NCBI GenBank assembly: GCA_028583415.1
Contig: CM053265.1
Span: forward strand, 28,675,815-28,739,814
Source of the DNA: Protea cynaroides
Taxonomy: Eukaryota > Streptophyta > Magnoliopsida > Proteales > Proteaceae
Reading direction: 5' to 3'
Length of the DNA stretch: 64,000 nt
Part shown: positions 59,241 to 64,000 of the stretch, piece by piece
Numbering within the stretch: the stretch's first letter is position 1
Layout of the letters: each line of letters begins with the position of its first letter
Notes under the pieces: model-generated
Databases searched by the model: none
What the model saw: the letters and a program-made list of their open reading frames with translations, nothing else
What the model was told of the DNA's origin: nothing
Program-made: the position numbers and the translations under genes

Positions 59241-61585
59241 GCCATGAACTTGGTCTAACCTTACATTTCGTGTCGTGACCCGTCTACATATGATGGTCGA
59301 GCCAAGTGGACCAAGTGTGTGAAGAAACCCTAGACCCAGAATGAAAATTTGCTAAAAAATAGTCAAAATGAGGGTAGGGTCGCATGCCTAAACAGGCAGG
59401 TCTCACCCACTCATCGACCCCCACCATCGACCCGTGACCAGGGGTCGCAGGGGGTCTCGGATTGTCTGACCCCCTCATCAACCCCCAGTATTCGGGAAAA
59501 ACAGCACGAACCGAAAATTAGAAAACTGTCCTAATTTCGATTGGAACCTTTCCTAAACTCAATGGACTTATTTTGGGAGGTTTTACTCTATAAATAAGAC
59601 GTCCCTAAGCCTATTTCACTCCTTTTACAACCCTAATTGGATTGAGAGAAAGAGAAGATAAGGAAGAAAATAAGAAGAGAAGCAAGGAAGAGAAGAAAGC
59701 AAAAAGGAGAAGAGTTGCAGAGAAGGAGTATTCTTCTCAGGTATGGATACTAATTCCATGAGTTTCTACAGACCTTAGGTTAGATAATGAAGAGAGTATG
59801 ATCTCGGAGAATCCCAAACCATCAACCCATGGTTAGGTTTTCATGGAAAACCATGGGGAAGTCATGAAAGCCATTTAGGTAAATGAATCATGGTTCTAGG
59901 CCGTAGAACATGTGTAATATGGACTGTAGTAGCCAGCCATAGGACCCCAAACACGAAGAATGGACTAAAAGCAAAAAAATCACCAAAACCCACAGGGGGT
60001 CGCACAGGGGGTCGATGGCCAATCAACCCTACCAGACCTTGAGCATCGACCCCCAGTGTTCGGGAAGTCCAGAATAGGGGGGGTTGCACCAGGGGTCGAT
60101 CATGATTCCGACCCTATCTCCGACCCCCAGTTAAAAACATGGTTTTTAAATTCAGAATTAATTCTAATTAAATTCTATCGACTTTGTTAGGTCTTCTAGC
60201 AATATAATAACAATAACGGTGATTTTAAAGCTTGAAAGAGGATCTATTAGCAAGCTAATGTGAGGGAACAAGACCTAAACTAATTGGTTAATAACAAACT
60301 ATTTTTATTTCTTGAGTCCAATACCATGATTGACTCTATGCATGTATGCTTGTAATGTGCATTTAACATGTCATCCAATATTCCTACTATTATTGCTCAT
60401 GCATATCTAATTCCATTTATTTATAACATGATGATGATGATGATGATAGGAATAGGCATGTGAATGTTTGTGTTTGGCTGGTGTACATGGTGCGAGTAGA
60501 GATGGTATCAACCGGTACTTTGATGCCGTTCTCATCGGGGTATATTGTGCCATGGTCTATTCAAGTCATGTCTACTAAGCAAGTGTTAGTGTGCTTGATG
60601 CGAGTAGAGCATCAGGTGGAGGACGTGGCATCGTGGTTCATCCTGGTCACCAGACTCTAGCTCTATCTCTACTCAAGTCTTGTCCACTAACATCGTCGTA
60701 TCGCCATTACCTTAGCGGAACTAATATGTCGTAGGGCATCAGGGGGGGACGTGGCATTGTGGTTCAGCCTGGTCACCAGACCCTAGCTCTATCTCTATGG
60801 ATGTATTGAGGGATGCTGGGGTGAGGCCTTGGATACACTGTTTGACATTAGGATTGGTTAGTTGCGAGCCCAGTTTGCAACCCTAGTCAGTTGGGGTTTA
60901 TTTATTGGTATTGTATCAAGTGGTACAGTCATGCAGTTTTCATGGGGTGTATATTGTGCCATTATAGGTGTTGTGGGCGACGGTGAGAGGTTCATCGGGC
61001 GTATCTACATTCTCGTGCATAGAGGTGTGGCGGCCACCTATCCTTTCTATAGCACATTGCAAACTTATTTACCAGACCACAGATATGAATTGAATACATG
61101 CATATGTTTGTTGCATTGTTTTGTTTACTCACTGAGCTCAAGTTGGAGAGCTGACCCTCATGCGTGCAATTCTTTTTAGTTTCTGATGTTGTAGGTACTA
61201 TGATTGAAGATTTTGTCTACACGCCAACATATGGAGGGGTGGAGGCTATGAATGAGCAAGCTATGGAGAACGAACATGGTTCATTAAGCGAGCGTTTCAA
61301 CGGTGGATACATTTAGTGTTTAGTTTTCGTATTTGGATATTGTAATATGTATTAAGTTATGTTTTGGTTACTTGGAAATAAATGGAATATTAATTATTTA
61401 TCATGATTAGACCTCAGTTCATTATCTGTAAGACTTCCGCTATTTATTTTATTATCTCTGATTAATGTGGAATGTGTTTTGGTTTATCATATGTGGGATA
61501 GCCTATTGTGAGATCCTGATTGAACCGTTGGTTTATTGACGGTTCATCACACCATTCTGGTTGGAGCAGAATTTGGGGTGTGACA
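59227..61585 (+). repeat. 3' LTR of element D
   Basis: TGTAAGACC to GGTGTGACA, 2359 bp. TATAAATA at 59589-59596, donor CTCAG|GTATGG with the intron starting at 59751, keyword GGGGGTCG/CGACCCCC clusters at about 59377-59490 and 59996-60130, a (GAT)n run near 60430, and the exon-like ORF at 61195-61316. It lacks one 18-bp keyword copy that the 5' LTR has near 39615. Confidence 0.92.
61195..61316 (+). other. LTR-encoded exon-like ORF, D 3' LTR
   Basis: After CTGATGTTGTAG: TMIEDFVYTPTYG, EAMNEQAMENEHG, SERFNGGYI, TAG at 61314-61316. Confidence 0.5.
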
Positions 61586-61590
61586 ATCAT
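61586..61590 (+). repeat. Target-site duplication of element D, right copy (ATCAT)
   Basis: Matches 39357-39361. Confidence 0.92.
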
Positions 61591-63290
61591 ACATTGTTAT
61601 ACTTAAAATCCAAAATGATCCATGGCCCACACTCTAATGCGTTACACGAACCATTATACATGGTTGTACTTATACATATATAAAGAAAGGCCATGCCCTA
61701 ACGGAGGACCTCGGCTCCACTCCAATGGATCACCGTACTCCCGCTAGAGCCTAGGACCAACAACATGGCCCATGTATTATGCTCTAACACGCTACACACT
61801 CATCATCCCTATGCAATCATACAAACATTCATACAAACATTCATAGTTGTTATATTGCAATACATGCTCATAGATAGCAGTGACAAAACATATACCTAAA
61901 TACAACCAAAGCATGTTACTAAACAATGTAGGCATGTTATTAAGAATGCCCTAAGTCAATGGACTAGACCCGTCACCTGATTGCACAAGAGGTGCGGTAG
62001 TAATCCGAAGCCAAACAAAAGGCTTCAACAATCACCCTTGTTCAATACCTAGTTAACATATAAGGATTCATTAGTTTGGTTTCATAGCCTTTAATCAATA
62101 CGAACAAGCCTTACGTACCCAACGGTTAGTCTCTCTAGTCATTACTACGAAAAAAATAAAAATAGATTGCACCAAAGGATGTACAGTCAACCGGTTAATA
62201 CTTAGAGTATTTTCTTAATAGACAAAACCGGAAGGATAAGCAGATGCTTGACCATCCAATAAGTCAACTGGTTTGTATTCTAATATATACACTGGGATTT
62301 AAGTAGGTTTTTCAGTGGCTTTGCCGGGTGGTCATTCATCCGGCACTGCCTCTGCTTAGTTTAAGACTAAACAGAGGATCCTAACTAATTGGAACCACCG
62401 GTAAATCTGTTGGATGACTGGAAGAATAAGTAGAGGATCAAGCCTCAGGAAGGTCCTCTGATAGGAGGCTTTAGTTAGTTCATTGGTCATAAGCCAAGGC
62501 ATTGCCCAGGCGGAGTCTTGGTCTAAGCTAACCAAAAGAACGGATATAACCATGCCTCTTGTACGAGGCTCCGATTTGGACCGACAAACCAGGTCAAAAA
62601 TTGAGCTTGGTCTCCAAGCTTTCGTGACTTGTTCTCCACTTCAATACTCCCATTTTAGTTTGCGGGAAACTTATTCCCACCATTATTAGGCACAATGGGA
62701 CCCATCAAAGCTCCATTTAACTCCATTAATGGAGTGGGTAAACCAAACATAGGTTTTTTAGGTCATTAATGGTGGTCACCATTAATGGTTCTCAATGACC
62801 ATGGTTGCTGACCTTAAACACCAAAGGGAGAAGGAGGAAGTTCTTTGTTACTTACCTCCAAGGGATAGAGCTAGGGCTTAGAGCTTTAGCTTCAAGCTTC
62901 TTCTTCTTTTATTATTCTCCCACTCTCTCACTCTCCTATGGTTGCACGAAAGAAGAAAAGGAGGAGTGAGGTCTCCTTTTACAAAAATCATGGAGAAAAG
63001 AGACCTAATCTCATGATCAACCGGTTGTTGATAATCGGGTGATCGATTATATAGTTGCGCCAAAATATAGCTTATTGGCCATCTTTTTGGCCCGGATGCT
63101 TTGAGATGTGTATCCCCCCACCCAAGGTCTACTAGGGCACCTTCTACTACCAAATAAAAGTAGCAAAGACTCATCTAAGGTTCAGATACCACCATCGGGT
63201 CCACATCAGGTGCTCCATCAGTCGATGTATTAGGACCTGGCACAGGAGGAGTCTGGGTTAGTGAGGGATTCTGGGTGCGGATTTCACACA
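61591..63290 (-). repeat. Older LTR-like sequence, probably minus strand
   Basis: Starts with the third unit of the 72-bp repeat (about 61607). On the minus strand a purine-rich leader (complement of 62885-62960) is followed by a strong donor TTGGAG|GTAAGT (intron from 62855), the same leader-donor arrangement as in the identified LTRs. ACCGGTT-type words recur at about 62192, 62226, 62395 and 63020. No LTR ends were identified, and no gene. Confidence 0.35.
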
Positions 63291-64000
63291 CATAAATCCA
63301 GACCATTGATCAAGGATCTGATTTTGATACATTAAGAGAATCACATTAGATCTCAACCATAGATCTAAAGAATCCGGTCTAACACACTGATACATATAGA
63401 TCTGGAGAATTTGGTCTAATACACAGAGACATACTTTGTTTAAGAATAATACACAAAATGCCATGTTGATATGTCCTTTATTTTGATGCTCACATGCTTA
63501 CTGCTATGCTTATTCACATGCTTTCTTGCCACACCTGAGATGATACAATTGTTATTTTATGCTATGTTTAAACATTTCTATTTTTGGCAATAACATACTT
63601 TCTGTAACACCCTCGTCGATCTACCATATCTGTAAACCTAGCAATCATATTAGCTGTGGGGACATGCATGTAAGCACCCACATTAATTGGAAAGGTAAAA
63701 ATGGAAATGATAAAAATCTTAACTAAGAATGATAAAGCCTTGCCCAACATTCCAAAATAACGGTTTTAAGTCAAGGATAGCTTTAAGACGGTCCCTACCC
63801 CTTAGTTAATGTTTTCCAGCGTAGAAAAACCTAGATAGGTGTGATGTGAATCCAACCATAGACCATTTAGGATCATCACTTGATCCCATGGGACTATCCA
63901 CATTCCGACCCACATAGGTCTCCCAATGAAGGAATCTTTCGAACTACGTGGATCCTGATTCTTAAGGCAAAATCCTAGGATACATAGGTAGTTTAGGGAG
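63291..64000. other. Unassigned right end, possible LTR-like sequence
   Basis: GACCATTGATCAAGGATCTG (63302) resembles text near 38075. AAACATTTCTATTTTTGGCA (63569) resembles text near 13103 in the insertion in B. TGTAAGCACCC (63669) recalls the LTR-like start at 33146, and TAGGATACATAGGTAGTTTAG (63975) recalls 32648. Suggests more of that family. No gene seen. Confidence 0.35.

Larger units (their letters stand above)
39362..61585 (+). mobile_element. Element D: older Ty3/gypsy relative (second LTR family) containing nested element C
   Basis: LTRs at 39362-41733 and 59227-61585 with a perfect 5-bp duplication. The internal region (41734-59226) holds gag and pol remnants and element C (43265-55168). 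The LTRs share the plan of the A/B/C LTRs but differ widely in sequence; the keyword is GGGGGTCG/CGACCCCC. By eye the two LTRs differ by only a few percent, while gag-pol has a stop or shift every few dozen codons. This suggests D was already defective when it last moved. Confidence 0.92.

Overview
This is a stretch of repeat-dense flowering-plant nuclear DNA. It holds almost no host gene and is built mainly of nested Ty3/gypsy LTR retrotransposons of one chromovirus-like (Tekay/Del-type) group. The plant species cannot be named from the sequence. Evidence for the group: long LTRs (about 2.3-2.4 kb) beginning TGTAAGACC and ending GGTGTGACA, an initiator-tRNA-Met type primer binding site (TGGTATCAGAGCA), gag with a CCHC knuckle, then protease, RT, RNase H, integrase and a C-terminal chromodomain-like tail, in that order.

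Layout. Element A (before 1 to 22401) enters from the left edge. Element B (2701-16602, target duplication ATGTA) is nested in A near the gag/protease junction, and B's integrase is itself broken by 2.15 kb of foreign, homopolymer-rich DNA. From 22402 to 28120 lie older minus-strand LTR pieces, including a solo LTR (23054-25572). A single exon-like ORF (28243-28554) may be host. From 28555 to 39361 there is unassigned sequence, a 26-bp minisatellite, a decayed LINE (34020-35307), purine-rich and C-rich blocks and a 40-bp minisatellite. Element D (39362-61585, duplication ATCAT) is an older-looking relative with a second LTR family. Element C (43265-55168, duplication GTGCA) is nested in D. The right end (61591-64000) holds further degenerate LTR-like sequence.

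How the parts may work together. The A/B/C family has four features beyond a standard gypsy element. (1) A long antisense gene lies between the 5' LTR and gag, in all three copies. It encodes a protein resembling the so-called plant transposon protein domain, with a proline-rich linker and coiled coil, and has a plausible 5'UTR intron. (2) A 70-nt AT-rich segment at the gag/protease junction is bounded by CACAG|GTAT on both sides. Read through, it ends gag with a stop; removed, it would join gag in frame to protease. (3) A conserved 5' splice donor (CTCAG|GTATGG) sits just after the LTR TATA box and purine-rich 5'UTR, with acceptors inside the LTR and just before gag. (4) A short exon-like reading frame inside the LTR is recognisable in three different LTR families. 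Together these suggest a retrotransposon group that uses splicing to divide its output between Gag, Gag-Pol and accessory products. The splicing is inferred from sequence and not shown.

No copy here is intact. gag and pol of A, B and C carry frameshifts and stops, many of the CAG/CAA/CGA to TAG/TAA/TGA type. D's coding region is far more decayed than its LTRs. The antisense frame of A is open over all 354 codons in the window.
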